A DNA stretch of 64,000 bases from Tubulanus polymorphus (taxonomy: Eukaryota; Nemertea; Palaeonemertea; Tubulaniformes; Tubulanidae): positions 17,390,001 to 17,454,000 of the forward strand of contig NC_134025.1 of the NCBI RefSeq assembly GCF_964204645.1, read 5' to 3'. The notes under the pieces were generated by a model that saw only the letters and a list, made by a program, of their open reading frames with translations, had not been told where the DNA came from and ran no database searches. Made by a program: the position numbers and the translations under genes. Every line of letters begins with the position of its first letter. Position 1 is the first letter of the stretch. Shown one piece after another: positions 55,069-63,903 of the stretch.

Positions 55069-55505
55069 TCATAAAATTCCAAAGTAAGTGCTCATGAAGC
55101 ATTCGTCCCAAGAATCCATTACATCATTAGTTATGTTTAATGGCAGGTATAATACATTTATACAAGTACGACTTGTCGGCAGCACTTGATCCATAAATTC
55201 AATCCTAGGCGGCTTGGAGAAGCCCATAAATGGTTGATCTCGCGACCCAGTCACAGCCTGTAAGATGTCTTCAAGTTTTATTACACGGCCATCTTTCGTT
55301 TTCCTACGACCAGCTGTAAAGAATTTAAGACCAATTAATAGATTCACATGAAATGGTAAAACGTCTTGTTGTAAAACAGACTTTTCATACGCACTCACCT
55401 GAAACAGCCGTCAAATAACGACTGAAGGTTCTATATGTACAATCCTCCTTAATGAATCTGTTGCTTCCACTCTCCGAGAAAACTGGCTTCAACAGTTTGA
55501 CAATT
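55069..55505 (-). pseudogene. HECT E3 ligase C-terminal fragment
   Basis: Two minus-strand exons joined by a GT-AG intron. The first, ending 55399 with donor CAG|GTGAGT, reads IVKLLKPVFSESGSN; the second, from 55313 to a stop at 55069, reads DILQAVTGSRDQPFMGF and LPTSRTCINVLYLP. These are the C-lobe blocks of HECT ubiquitin ligases, including the catalytic Cys in LPTSRTC. The N-lobe and substrate domain are missing and a stop precedes the first exon. HECT-like domains of this divergent type are often seen next to transposon-derived integrase genes in animals; here the two genes converge. Confidence 0.7.
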
Positions 55506-55609
55506 TGTCAGAACGACAGGGGTGACACACAACCTTTCTCAAAAATCTTCTTAAGGCAAGCTTTTCTGCGAACAAGCTTTAATGATTACGACTTAGATTG
55601 ATGGCTAGG

Positions 55610-56013
55610 AGTAATAGGGGTAATGGGCTTTGAGGCCAAAGGTCGAACGGTCGAGCTCATTAAAAAACAAAACATTAAAAATAATTTAAAACTATAATAT
55701 AGTTTCATAACCGTGTGTATTTTATATTATAACTAAATATTTATTCTAAGATATCAATAATCTAAAAAGAATATCGTATTAAATCAATTGGTCGCTCCAC
55801 TTCGCTACCGCTCCGCTCCGCGACCAATTGATTTATTTACAATACACAAATTCATATAATCAAATATATTCAAATAATAATAATTATTCTATTATTCAAC
55901 TGAAATACACACGGTTATGAAAATATATTATAGTTTTAAATTACTTTTAATATTTGTTTTTAATGAACTCGACCATTCAACCTTTAACCTGAAAGCCCAT
56001 TACCCCTATTACT
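55610..56013. repeat. Terminal palindrome of right arm
   Basis: 404 bp. The outer ~55 bp (AGTAATAGGGGTAATGGGCT ... CCCCTATTACT) match the left tip, but the inner stem is longer and different, with a CGGTAGCGAAG-containing GC-rich centre between AATTGGTCGC and GCGACCAATT. Confidence 0.8.
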
Positions 56014-56219
56014 CTTAAAATAATCATATACATGAATAACATTTAAATTGACAGATTATTCAATATAAAAGTATATATTTACAACATTATTTCAATATTC
56101 ATATTTGTGTGAGTTAGATTTTTAAACATTAAAAGTGTTAGTAAAGTGTGATTGAAATAATGCATGATATAAATCATTGAACTTCTAAAATCAATTTAGT
56201 AAAAAAATATGTATAATAA

Positions 56220-56877
56220 ATGGAACCAGAACAACCACAAACTATCAATATTACAAATAACACTGGCGTCATAAATATATACTACAAGAAGTGTTCTAAA
56301 TGTGAATTAGATAAATTAGCTTTAACAGAATTTAGTAAGCGTAAGATTAGCAAAGATGGTTTTCAATATTGCTGCTAAACTATATACCAAACAATACAGA
56401 GAAGATAATAGAGAAGCTTATAATGATTATATGACAGAATATATGAGAGAAAGATATCAAACAGATCTTAATTTTAGATTGAAACAATGCTTAAGATCTA
56501 GATTAACACAATTATTCAACAAAGAAACACATTCAGAAACATTATCTCATCTATTGGGTTGTTCAGATGAATTTCTCAAATCATGGATTATATTTCAATT
56601 CGATGATAAAATGAATATAGATAATTATGGTGAATACTTTCATATTGATCACGTGTTGCCGATTTCTAAATTTGACATGAATGATGAATACAATAAAAAA
56701 CTTATTTGGAATTGGAAGAATTTAAGACCTTTAGAAAAGAAGGAAAACATAATTAAATCCAATAAACAAGATTTAAAGTTATATTTAGATCAACTGGATA
56801 AAGCAAAGACATTTGTTGAATTATGGAATAGTATTTCACAGAATCAACCGCATTCTGAGGTTTTGATCAGTGGTTAG
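56220..56877 (+). pseudogene. HNH endonuclease, right copy, frameshifted
   Basis: Homologous to the intact gene at 49442. ATG at 56220 is in ATAAATGG. An 11-bp deletion just after TTGCTG (about 56373) destroys the second Cys pair and shifts the frame; the rest (RYQTDLNFRLKQ, FHIDHVLPIS, NWKNLRPLEKK) is open from 56356 to 56877 with few changes. The HNH core residues remain. Confidence 0.8.
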
Positions 56878-57211
56878 AAAGCTATTCTATTTGAGCTTTG
56901 TATGTATATAATACATAGCTTTTGCTTACTACTAAAACATATGTTGCCAAATATATCTTGTTTTCAATTCTAAAGAATTAATTAACTTCATCATAAAGAA
57001 CATCTGTGCAGAAGTAATTAGTTTGGTCGAACGTGCGTCACGTCGACAGTTAGAAATCAACTTTTACATACATAGTACGTATTGGATATTCTCTCTCAAA
57101 ACACAGTTTACAGTTCTAAATCTAAATGTAAGTACATATATTATGAAGTAGGGAAACCTTTAAACATATTTAAGTACAGTAATTCATTTTCACGACATCT
57201 TTTAGATTAAA
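56878..57211. other. Intergenic region of right arm
   Basis: Matches 49085-49441. No frame. Confidence 0.4.
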
Positions 57212-57679
57212 ATGGAATACAGAGATCAACCAGAAATTCTAAGCCAACCAACGGATGAGGAACGATTGCTGCTGGATAGTGAAACTCAGGAATCAATAGA
57301 AATGGAGGATGGAACTCTCGTAATTGACGAACAAACTTCACAAAAATTACAAGAACACTTGGACTATCATCAAGAACTGGTGAAAATTCTGAGTGATGTA
57401 ATACATAATAAACAATTACCGCGCGAACTACAATTACCAAAATTACCAGCAACGCGACTTAAATTGCTGTTGGGACTCAAAGAATCGAAAACTAAGAAAA
57501 TGAGTGGAGATATCAGTGCCGGTTTTGAAAGAAAACTGAGAAGAGTAGGTAGATTAATAAAATATGAAAAATTCAAAATATTAGGATTAGCATTTAGTGA
57601 AGTAGTCAGATATTTACCAGAAATTGAAGAAATGATTGGAAACAATCCAGTAATTAAAGAATTCTGGACAAAATTATAA
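57212..57679 (+). CDS. Acidic-to-basic element protein, 155 residues
   Basis: Intact. The N-terminal 50 residues are acidic (EERLLLDSETQESIEMEDGT), the middle is helical (KLQEHLDYHQELVKILSDVI), and residues 95-125 are basic (KESKTKKMSGDISAGFERKL) before a final hydrophobic helix region. No known domain. Its left-arm counterpart lost the last three quarters. Start context AAAATGG. A structural or DNA-associated role is possible; nothing decides it. Confidence 0.6.
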   Translation: MEYRDQPEILSQPTDEERLLLDSETQESIEMEDGTLVIDEQTSQKLQEHLDYHQELVKILSDVIHNKQLPRELQLPKLPATRLKLLLGLKESKTKKMSGDISAGFERKLRRVGRLIKYEKFKILGLAFSEVVRYLPEIEEMIGNNPVIKEFWTKL

Positions 57680-57765
57680 ATTATAACACTGAAGGTCTTA
57701 GATATCAAAAATGTAATCTCGGTTGTATATATCTGTTTTAATATTGTATTGATTGTTTACTGTTA

Positions 57766-57990
57766 ACTGTGTATTGCGCAATAACCGGTCCGATTGGACC
57801 GCATTTCTATTGTTCTCCATTGTTCTATTATTGATCGTTGTTGACGGAAACAGCTGCTCAATATTGATTGGTTACATTTCTATGTTTGAATGTTGTAGTT
57901 TACAGAATAAAAATATAACTGTGTATTGCGCAATAACCGGTTCGATTGGACCGCATTTCTATTGTTCTCCATTGTTCTATTATCGATCGC
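57766..57990. promoter_or_regulatory. Tandem pair of double palindromes (right arm)
   Basis: TATTGCGCAATA (57772-57783, 57924-57935) is followed by CGGTCCgattGGACCG (57786-57801) and by CGGTTCgattGGACCG (57938-57953), where one pairing base has changed. Spacing 152 bp. Counterpart of 48663-48890. The long frames reported through here on either strand are by-products of the repeat. Confidence 0.6.
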
Positions 57991-58196
57991 TAAAATTTAC
58001 ATAATAAATATATGTGTTTATGAAATAATATTTCCACCAGTCGTTTCGTTGAATTGATTTTCAGTTGAGGATTTATTATCGAGGATCCGAAATGACTTAT
58101 CAAAAGCAGCGAGGAATGAAAAAGGATGACGTTAGTCGAAGAAATGGAAGAGGATTCTAAAATGTTAATCAATTTTGATAAAAATATGATTTATAA

Positions 58197-58412
58197 ATGG
58201 AAAGGAATGATGAATACAATAAAAAACTTATTTGGAATTGGAAGAATTTAAGACCTTTAGAAAAGAAGGAAAACATAATTAAATCTAATAAACTAGATTT
58301 ACAGTTATATTTAGAACAGTTAACTAAGGCAAAGAAATTTATTGATCAATGGAACAATGATCCAAATAATGAACAATATGTTGAGGAATTTGATATCAAG
58401 GATCCGAAATGA
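58197..58412 (+). CDS. HNH C-terminal duplicate, 71 residues
   Basis: Starts at a TATAAATGG context and repeats the last third of the HNH nuclease (EYNKKLIWNWKNLRPLEKKE), then diverges (EQLTKAKKFIDQWNNDPNNE). It lacks the catalytic His block, so it cannot be a nuclease. It could be a non-catalytic fragment or a relic. Confidence 0.45.
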   Translation: MERNDEYNKKLIWNWKNLRPLEKKENIIKSNKLDLQLYLEQLTKAKKFIDQWNNDPNNEQYVEEFDIKDPK

Positions 58413-58461
58413 CTTATCTGGACAGTTCTAATTACTGCTCCTAATAGATAAACAAAAGTAG

Positions 58462-58490
58462 TGAGATGGTGCCGTACGGCACCCACATGG
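58462..58490. repeat. 27-bp palindromic micro-insert, copy 1
   Basis: Contains the perfect 16-bp palindrome GGTGCCGTACGGCACC (58468-58483) followed by CACATGGTG. The aligned left-arm site (near 48192) is 27 bp shorter and lacks it. GC-rich in a very AT-rich setting. Confidence 0.75.
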
Positions 58491-58749
58491 TGATATCAAA
58501 TAGAATTCAAATAAAATATATTAAAAAAACAATAACTTCAACTAGCCATTATTTCTATTTTAATTTTTGATATTTTCTTTTACAATTCTTTTCAAAAGAG
58601 AATACTTTATATCACAAATAAAAAATACTAAAAAAACAATAACTAATACTAAAATTCTTTACCTTTAACTAACTAGTATTAACCCAAAGAGATACTAGTA
58701 TCATTTTATAATACTTATAATATTTTTTTGCTTTTTTTCTCTAATATAA
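58491..58749. other. AT-rich intergenic region of right arm
   Basis: Corresponds to 47940-48190. No frame; probable promoter region of the following gene. Confidence 0.4.
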
Positions 58750-59351
58750 ATGTCAAAGAAATCTAATAAGAATAGTATTGATATTGAAAAAACATTAGAT
58801 GATTTGGGTATAAGTGAAAATAAAGATACAGTTGTAACTAATTGTGCTCAAGTTAATTGTAATATAGATTATGAATACTATTTATATTGTAAGCATAATC
58901 TAGAACTATTGATTGCCGGTGGAAAAACTAAGGAGTTTTTAAATAGAATCATTACTTTTCAAGAACTAAACTCTATGAAACAGATAAAGTAATAAAATAT
59001 TTTAAGATTTATGAAGAGGCAAGATTAGCCCGAATAAATGATTCTATTTCAGATGGTATTGTCAAATGTTACTCTAAGTTATGTAACCAGTTAATACCAA
59101 TTGATGATGAAAATAAATTCTATAGTGATTTGAAAAATGACTACTTAGTTATGACTGAATTACAAAAATGGGTCGGTTATGCTTCATTTCAATTAGGATC
59201 GGTTATGACATTAATTTCTACTGGCGTCATAACATTTTCGAATATCAAACCTATGGAATATAAATCAGGTAAGAACGAAACAGATGTACTACAACCAAAC
59301 GTCGAAACAGAAAATGAATCAGAACAAAAATTAACTAAAATAAATGAGTGA
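58750..59351 (+). pseudogene. 200-residue membrane protein, right copy, frameshifted
   Basis: Same gene as 47337-47939. One C is missing after ATGAAAC near 58982, so the frame stops early (NSMKQIK) and the rest, including the hydrophobic segment FQLGSVMTLISTGVITF, is in another frame until 59351. Start context TATAAATGTC retained. Confidence 0.75.
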
Positions 59352-59712
59352 TGGCGTTAAGAAAAAGGCTAGATCTGAAAAACAAATTAAATGGGCAAGA
59401 GAATTAGGTAAAAGATCTTCAGAATTAAAAAAAGCTAAGAAAAAGAAATTAACTGATATAAATGAATCACAGAAATTATCTGATATTAATTCAAATAATA
59501 ATCCATCTGATTCTTCTAATGCTGGAAGTAATTATAAATTATATATTACAATTGGATTAGTAACAGTTATTATATTATCCGGTGTAATATATAAATCAAA
59601 ATTCAAATCTGATGATAAAGATGATTCCAATGACAATAAACCTATCATACCAGAAAATAAGTCAAATGATAAAGTCATTGAAAATAAATCTAAATTATTA
59701 TTAATGGATTAA
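59344..59712 (+). CDS. Lys-rich bitopic membrane protein, right copy
   Basis: 122 residues, intact, same length as its left-arm copy with about 10 substitutions. Basic N-terminus (EKQIKWARELGKRSSELKKA), membrane helix YITIGLVTVIILSGVIYK. Overlaps the previous gene's stop (ATGAGTGA). Intactness in both arms while neighbours decay is worth noting but may be chance for a short gene. Confidence 0.6.
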   Translation: MSDGVKKKARSEKQIKWARELGKRSSELKKAKKKKLTDINESQKLSDINSNNNPSDSSNAGSNYKLYITIGLVTVIILSGVIYKSKFKSDDKDDSNDNKPIIPENKSNDKVIENKSKLLLMD

Positions 59713-59828
59713 AATAGAATGAAAAAAGAACAATATTTAAGAGATTTATATTATAACCCAGAGAGTGAAGTATCATATTCTAGTATTTCAGAATTATGGA
59801 ATAAAATTAAATCTGATAATGAAAATGG

Positions 59829-59858
59829 TGATGGTGCCGTACGGCACCCACACGTTGG
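59829..59858. repeat. 27-bp palindromic micro-insert, copy 2
   Basis: GGTGCCGTACGGCACC (59833-59848) followed by CACACGTTGGTG, inside the integrase gene and in frame. The left-arm integrase has GGTAATATAAAA at this point and is exactly 27 bp shorter. Confidence 0.8.
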
Positions 59859-60193
59859 TGTAAAATATAGTGAATTGAAATCATGGTTACAAAATCAACC
59901 AACATATCAAATCCACAAGAAAATGGATAAAACTTATTTAACAAGAAAAGTTAAGGTTTCATATATCGATCAACAATGGCAAGCAGATTTAATTGACACG
60001 AAGAACTTAGAAGAACACAACAAAGGATATTTCTGGATATTGAATGTTATAGACATATTCAGTAGATACGCATGGTTAATTCCAATCAAAAATAAAACTG
60101 GTATAGAAGTGACAAATGCTTTTAAATCTATATTTAAAGAAGCTATTCCAGATAAGATACAATTTGATGAAGGTAAGGAATTTTATAACAAAC

Positions 60194-60973
60194 GATGAGG
60201 AGAGAATCCCACAATGATAATAAAAAGTCCGAAAATGAAACTTCGAGATAGTAGTATATTTCAACGTTTCGACTATATCCTAATAGTCATCTTCAGGAAT
60301 AATGAGATACTACAGAAATTATGAGATATATATACAATCCAGAGACAAAGAGACTAATTCAAGTAATCAGAGATGATACAAACTAAAGGAAAATTAACGT
60401 AGAAACAGTTACACGCTAAAATAGATTAAAGGGAAGCAAACTAAGGGGTGATTATAAACAACAATAGTGAGTATAAATATAAATGAAACTTAAAGTCAGT
60501 AGTAAAAAGAAAGACAAACTAGGGGGCACTTAAATTAAAACAAAGGTGAATACAAGTTAAGTCAGAGACGAAATTGATGAGAGAACAAATAACAAATAAT
60601 CAAAGGGGAAATCAAGTGTTGAGTTTAACCAGTTTACAGAGGAATTTTGATATAAGTTTATTATGGGGTGAAAAACCATTGTTAAGGTTTACAACGTTGT
60701 TCGAATTTTCAATAATTAATGCAGATTCCAAAATATGTCTTCTAGTTTTATCGCTGCAAGGGTAAACTAATTCAGCATTAGCAAAATCAAAATTGTGTGA
60801 AGTCTGAAAAACATGACTAGCAACTCCGCTTTCAGGTTTAAAGTTTTTTACATCTAATTTATGCTCTTTTATGCGTTGATTAAGATTCCGACCTGTTTCT
60901 CCTACTTTTTATTATCATTGTGGGATTCTCTCCTCATCGCGTCAACACGGATATTGTGCTCTACCTATCGTGA
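60194..60973 (-). mobile_element. Penelope-like fragment inserted in the integrase gene
   Basis: 780 bp, same family as 23025-23985 but minus strand. It is flanked by a 12-bp duplication TTTATAACAAAC (60182-60193, 60974-60985). It carries the pseudo-LTR with GTTTCGACTATATCCTAATA, the GIY-YIG C-terminal region on the minus strand (about 60600-60900) and a shared 35-bp inverted end motif containing GATGAGGAGAGAATCC. No RT. Confidence 0.85.
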
Positions 60974-61621
60974 TTTATAACAAACATTTCAAAAAACTAT
61001 TATCTGATAACGATGTAGATTATTTTTCAACACATTCAGATAAAAAAGCATCTATTATAGAAAGATTTAATAAAACATTGAAAACTAGAATGTGGAAATA
61101 TTTTACTGCTAATGAAACGTATAAATATATCGATGTATTAGATGATTTAGTGAAAGGTTATAATAATTCTAAACATAGTTCTATAAATATGAAACCTATA
61201 CAAGCTAGAAAAGAAGATAATTCGGAAATAGTTTGGAATAATTTATATGGAGCGTTTGTTACACATGATTTCGGTGAACCTAAATTTAAAATTGGACAAC
61301 ACGTTAGAATATCTAAATATCGAAAAACATTTTATAAAGGTTATACCCCTAATTTTACAGAAGAAATATTTAAAATTAAAAAGATAATATTAACTAAACC
61401 TTTTGTTTATAAACTAGAAGATCTAAAAGATGAAGAAATATTAGGTTATTTCTATGAACAAGAATTATCACTTGTACCAAATCCAGATGAAATAGAATAC
61501 AAAATAGAAAAAGTATTGAAAACAAAAACTCTTAAAGGAAAAAAGTATTCTTTGGTGAAATATAAAGGATACGATGATAAGTTTAATGAATGGATTTTAT
61601 CTAGTAAAATTAAAAGAATAA

Positions 61622-62233
61622 ATGAATAAAGATTTATTCATATTCGAACCGCATAATATGTTAATAACTGGAGTAACCAATTGTGGTAAAACACATTTCA
61701 TATTAGATTTGTTAGAAACTATTTATAAGAATCATTTTGATAATATAATATTATTCTGCCCTACTTATGAAATGAATAAAACATATAATAGAGATATAGT
61801 TAAGATGAATAAGTTTATTATATTAGATCCTAAAATAGTAAAAGAAAATTTAGATAATTGTATAAAAATAGCAATTGATCCTTATAAAGGATCAAATACA
61901 TTATTCATTATAGAAGATTGCGCAAATTTACATGATTCAAAAGTTAGAGAAAGTGAGTTATGTTATCTAGTTTTCTCTGGGAGACATTTCGGGATAACAA
62001 CATGGGTTTTAAATCAAAAATATAATTCAATTGTTAAAGACTTTAGGGAGAATATAAGATTTCTAGTTTTATTCTACAATAAAGATAAAAAATCTATGCA
62101 ACAATCATTGGAAGAAAATCAAATTATACCTACTGAATTACATGATGAATATATGAATAAATTAAAGAATAATAAAGGTTCAAAATTATTACTGAGACTT
62201 CAATTTCCCTATGAATATAAATTTATAAAATAA
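61622..62233 (+). CDS. FtsK/HerA-type (A32-like) packaging ATPase
   Basis: 203 residues, intact, starting 8 bp inside the end of the integrase gene (ATAAATGAATAA). Walker A is GVTNCGKT (17-24), Walker B TLFIIEDCA (93-101) with the acidic pair E98-D99. A following block FSGRHFGITTWVLNQKY (about 118-134) has the Arg-His and Gln typical of the genome-packaging ATPases of Polintons, virophages and poxvirus A32. The role is loading of element DNA into a particle, which implies a virus-like phase. Short but complete for this family. The left arm has only its first 12 codons. Confidence 0.85.
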   Translation: MNKDLFIFEPHNMLITGVTNCGKTHFILDLLETIYKNHFDNIILFCPTYEMNKTYNRDIVKMNKFIILDPKIVKENLDNCIKIAIDPYKGSNTLFIIEDCANLHDSKVRESELCYLVFSGRHFGITTWVLNQKYNSIVKDFRENIRFLVLFYNKDKKSMQQSLEENQIIPTELHDEYMNKLKNNKGSKLLLRLQFPYEYKFIK

Positions 62234-62387
62234 CTATTTATATATCTATCTATCTAATACGTATTAAATACGTATTAAATACATTAATACTTAAAACCCC
62301 ATTTTTAAAATAAATATTATTCATATAGTTTTCAACCAATTTATTTTTATTTTTTTCAACTAATATATGAATAAGTTTGAAAATAAT

Positions 62388-62443
62388 AAAGGTTATTTAT
62401 TATTACTGAGGTTTCAATATAAATTTAAAAAAGAAATATAATA
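62388..62443 (+). pseudogene. Duplicate of ATPase gene 3' end
   Basis: AATAATAAAGGTT, then TTATTACTGAG and AATATAAATTTA, repeat the final codons of the ATPase with indels, ending in a TAA. It marks the last recognisable sequence of the right arm. Confidence 0.6.
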
Positions 62444-62518
62444 TATAGTTTCTAGGGATGTTTAACTTTCAATTTGCAGACTGAACGTGGTATTTCAAAA
62501 TCATTTTCTCTTTCCTAG

Positions 62519-62984
62519 GTGTCATTGCTCTCATTGCCAGATATTGGACACTGAGCCAGAGTGTATCTGCTGCCATGACGTTCCCGAGGTCAAAAATAAA
62601 TTAGACCAGCTCAATGCAAGACCAGGAGACGACCATTTCACTTGCATGACTGATACGCCATCATTTCAGTCAGTGTGTTTGGATGTTTTGGTGCTGGAAA
62701 CAGCATGGTATGGGTTTCGTTCGCAGTATGGCCGTAAAGCGTTTGAGGGACCTTTACCAGACAAATATAGGCACATTGCATATAGACAGTGTGTTCGATG
62801 GTGCTGGGGATTCTGCGGCAAAAACAATAGAGTCATATTGCCTGCATGTATCGTGTCATGCATCAGGGCACATTTCCCAAAAGAAGATGTTCTCGAAGAG
62901 GATCAGCCATTCAGAGGAGTCCGTCTACCTCCAATAGAAACTAAAACGGAATTGTTAGTTGCAACGTATAAAATATTTTATTAA
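62519..62984 (+). CDS. P2X7 C-tail-like cysteine-rich domain, terminal exon
   Basis: After an acceptor (CTCTTTCCTAG) the frame reads CHCSHCQ, ECICCHDVPEV, FTCMTDTPSFQSVCLDVLVL, YRHIAYRQCVRWCWGF and NRVILPACIVSCIRAHFP to a stop at 62982-62984. This Cys-rich pattern is the ballast domain first known from the C-terminus of the P2X7 receptor; in invertebrates it occurs in many stand-alone and transposon-associated proteins without the channel. No channel exons are visible here. Upstream exons were not found; the AT-rich element ends just before. Confidence 0.75.
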
Positions 62985-63109
62985 TTTACAAGAATAAATG
63001 ATTTGTATATATTTTGCATTAAAAAAGTTGTCAATCATGTCATCTTGAGCCGAGTAACAAGGAATTCAAATAACTACAATGATATTAACAGCAGTAAATA
63101 GTCAAGTGG

Positions 63110-63903
63110 TTATTGATTATCAACCAAGTCACTTTTCAGAACCTCGCGAATCACTTCATCAATAGATTCGGTGTTGACAGTCAGTTTTCGAAATCGGTTT
63201 TTAGGTTGAGTAGCGAGGACAGTTGATTTTGATTTTCCTTTGACCTTTTCGGTAACCTTCTTGAATCTTGATGTATGGTAGATTACCGCTTCATCCTTAA
63301 CTACCCTTTTGCGATCCGCGATCAATGTGGCTGGTACATTTATTTTAGAGGAATCATGCGGGCGTCTCTTATGTTGTTAAAAACTTCTGCAAAGCATAAC
63401 TTGACGTAATCTGAAAAAAATTTTTTTTTAATGAACCCGAGTAATTTTTAGTAAATAATATCACACTTTGTTAGGTTCAGCCTACGATGAGTGGTTTTTG
63501 TCAGAATTTTTCTTAAAACGTGACCATCTTTATATTTGTACTTTGGATAGTGCACCTGCCATCGCTGATTACCAGTCTTCGTTTCAGCTTGAATTCGTTC
63601 AGAATTTTCGTTATAGTGAAGTATTGCTATACAGATCCTAATGGAATTTGAAATGAAGATAGAATGATAATGTACCAGGTAGAACAATGATGTGATTTTG
63701 TAAATTCATATTTTTACATGTATTTACATACCTACTGAGCATTCCGACGTAAGAGAAATGTATCATCTTAGGGGCAAAATGATTAAATGTGTTATCAAAG
63801 CATTCGATACTGCTGGTTTGTCCATAGCTAGACATATTGGATATCTGATTAACTGTCCGCGTGTTAGTTGCAAGATTCTCAAATTCAGATGCAACATTGG
63901 ATC
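63110..63903 (-). pseudogene. Spliced gene of unknown function, three exons visible
   Basis: Exons 63732-63903, 63486-63637 and 63110-63410 join in phase by GT-AG introns. The protein reads YGQTSSIECFDNTFNHFAPK, then FSYVGMLSR, then across the junction ICIAILHYNENSERIQAET, GNQRWQVHYPKYKYKDGH, and DYVKLCFAEVFNN. The pattern ..E.F...NHFAPK...F...M..R...A.LH.N.N..R.Q is one I associate with an abundant unnamed animal protein family often found near P2X7-tail-like or transposon genes; the name and role are unknown to me. A frameshift in the last exon near 63335 suggests decay. More exons should lie beyond the window's right edge. Confidence 0.6.

Larger units (their letters stand above)
59719..61629 (+). 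pseudogene. Chromodomain integrase, right copy, split by Penelope insertion
   Basis: Two parts: 59719-60193 (up to IQFDEGKEFYNK, with the first two catalytic Asp) and 60974-61629 (from YNKHFKKLLSDND, with the Glu in ASIIERFNK, the SH3-like region and the chromodomain). Between them is a 780-bp Penelope fragment flanked by the duplicated TTTATAACAAAC. It also carries a 27-bp in-frame micro-insert adding nine codons (GAVRHPHVG region) near residue 40. Otherwise close to the intact left copy. Confidence 0.9.
55610..62443 (+). mobile_element. Polinton/virophage-like integrating element, right arm
   Basis: A plus-strand, AT-rich copy of the left arm in opposite orientation. It starts with a 404-bp terminal palindrome and continues with HNH (broken), acidic protein (intact), double palindromes, HNH remnant, two membrane proteins, integrase (split by a Penelope insertion) and intact packaging ATPase. 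It ends abruptly near 62443 after a second short copy of the ATPase 3' end. The genes beyond the ATPase that exist in the left arm are absent. Confidence 0.78.

Noticed and set aside
57753-58004. 83-codon frame also seen on the other arm (48649-48879)
   Set aside because: It runs through the double-palindrome repeat and repeats itself; openness follows from the repeat and not from coding.
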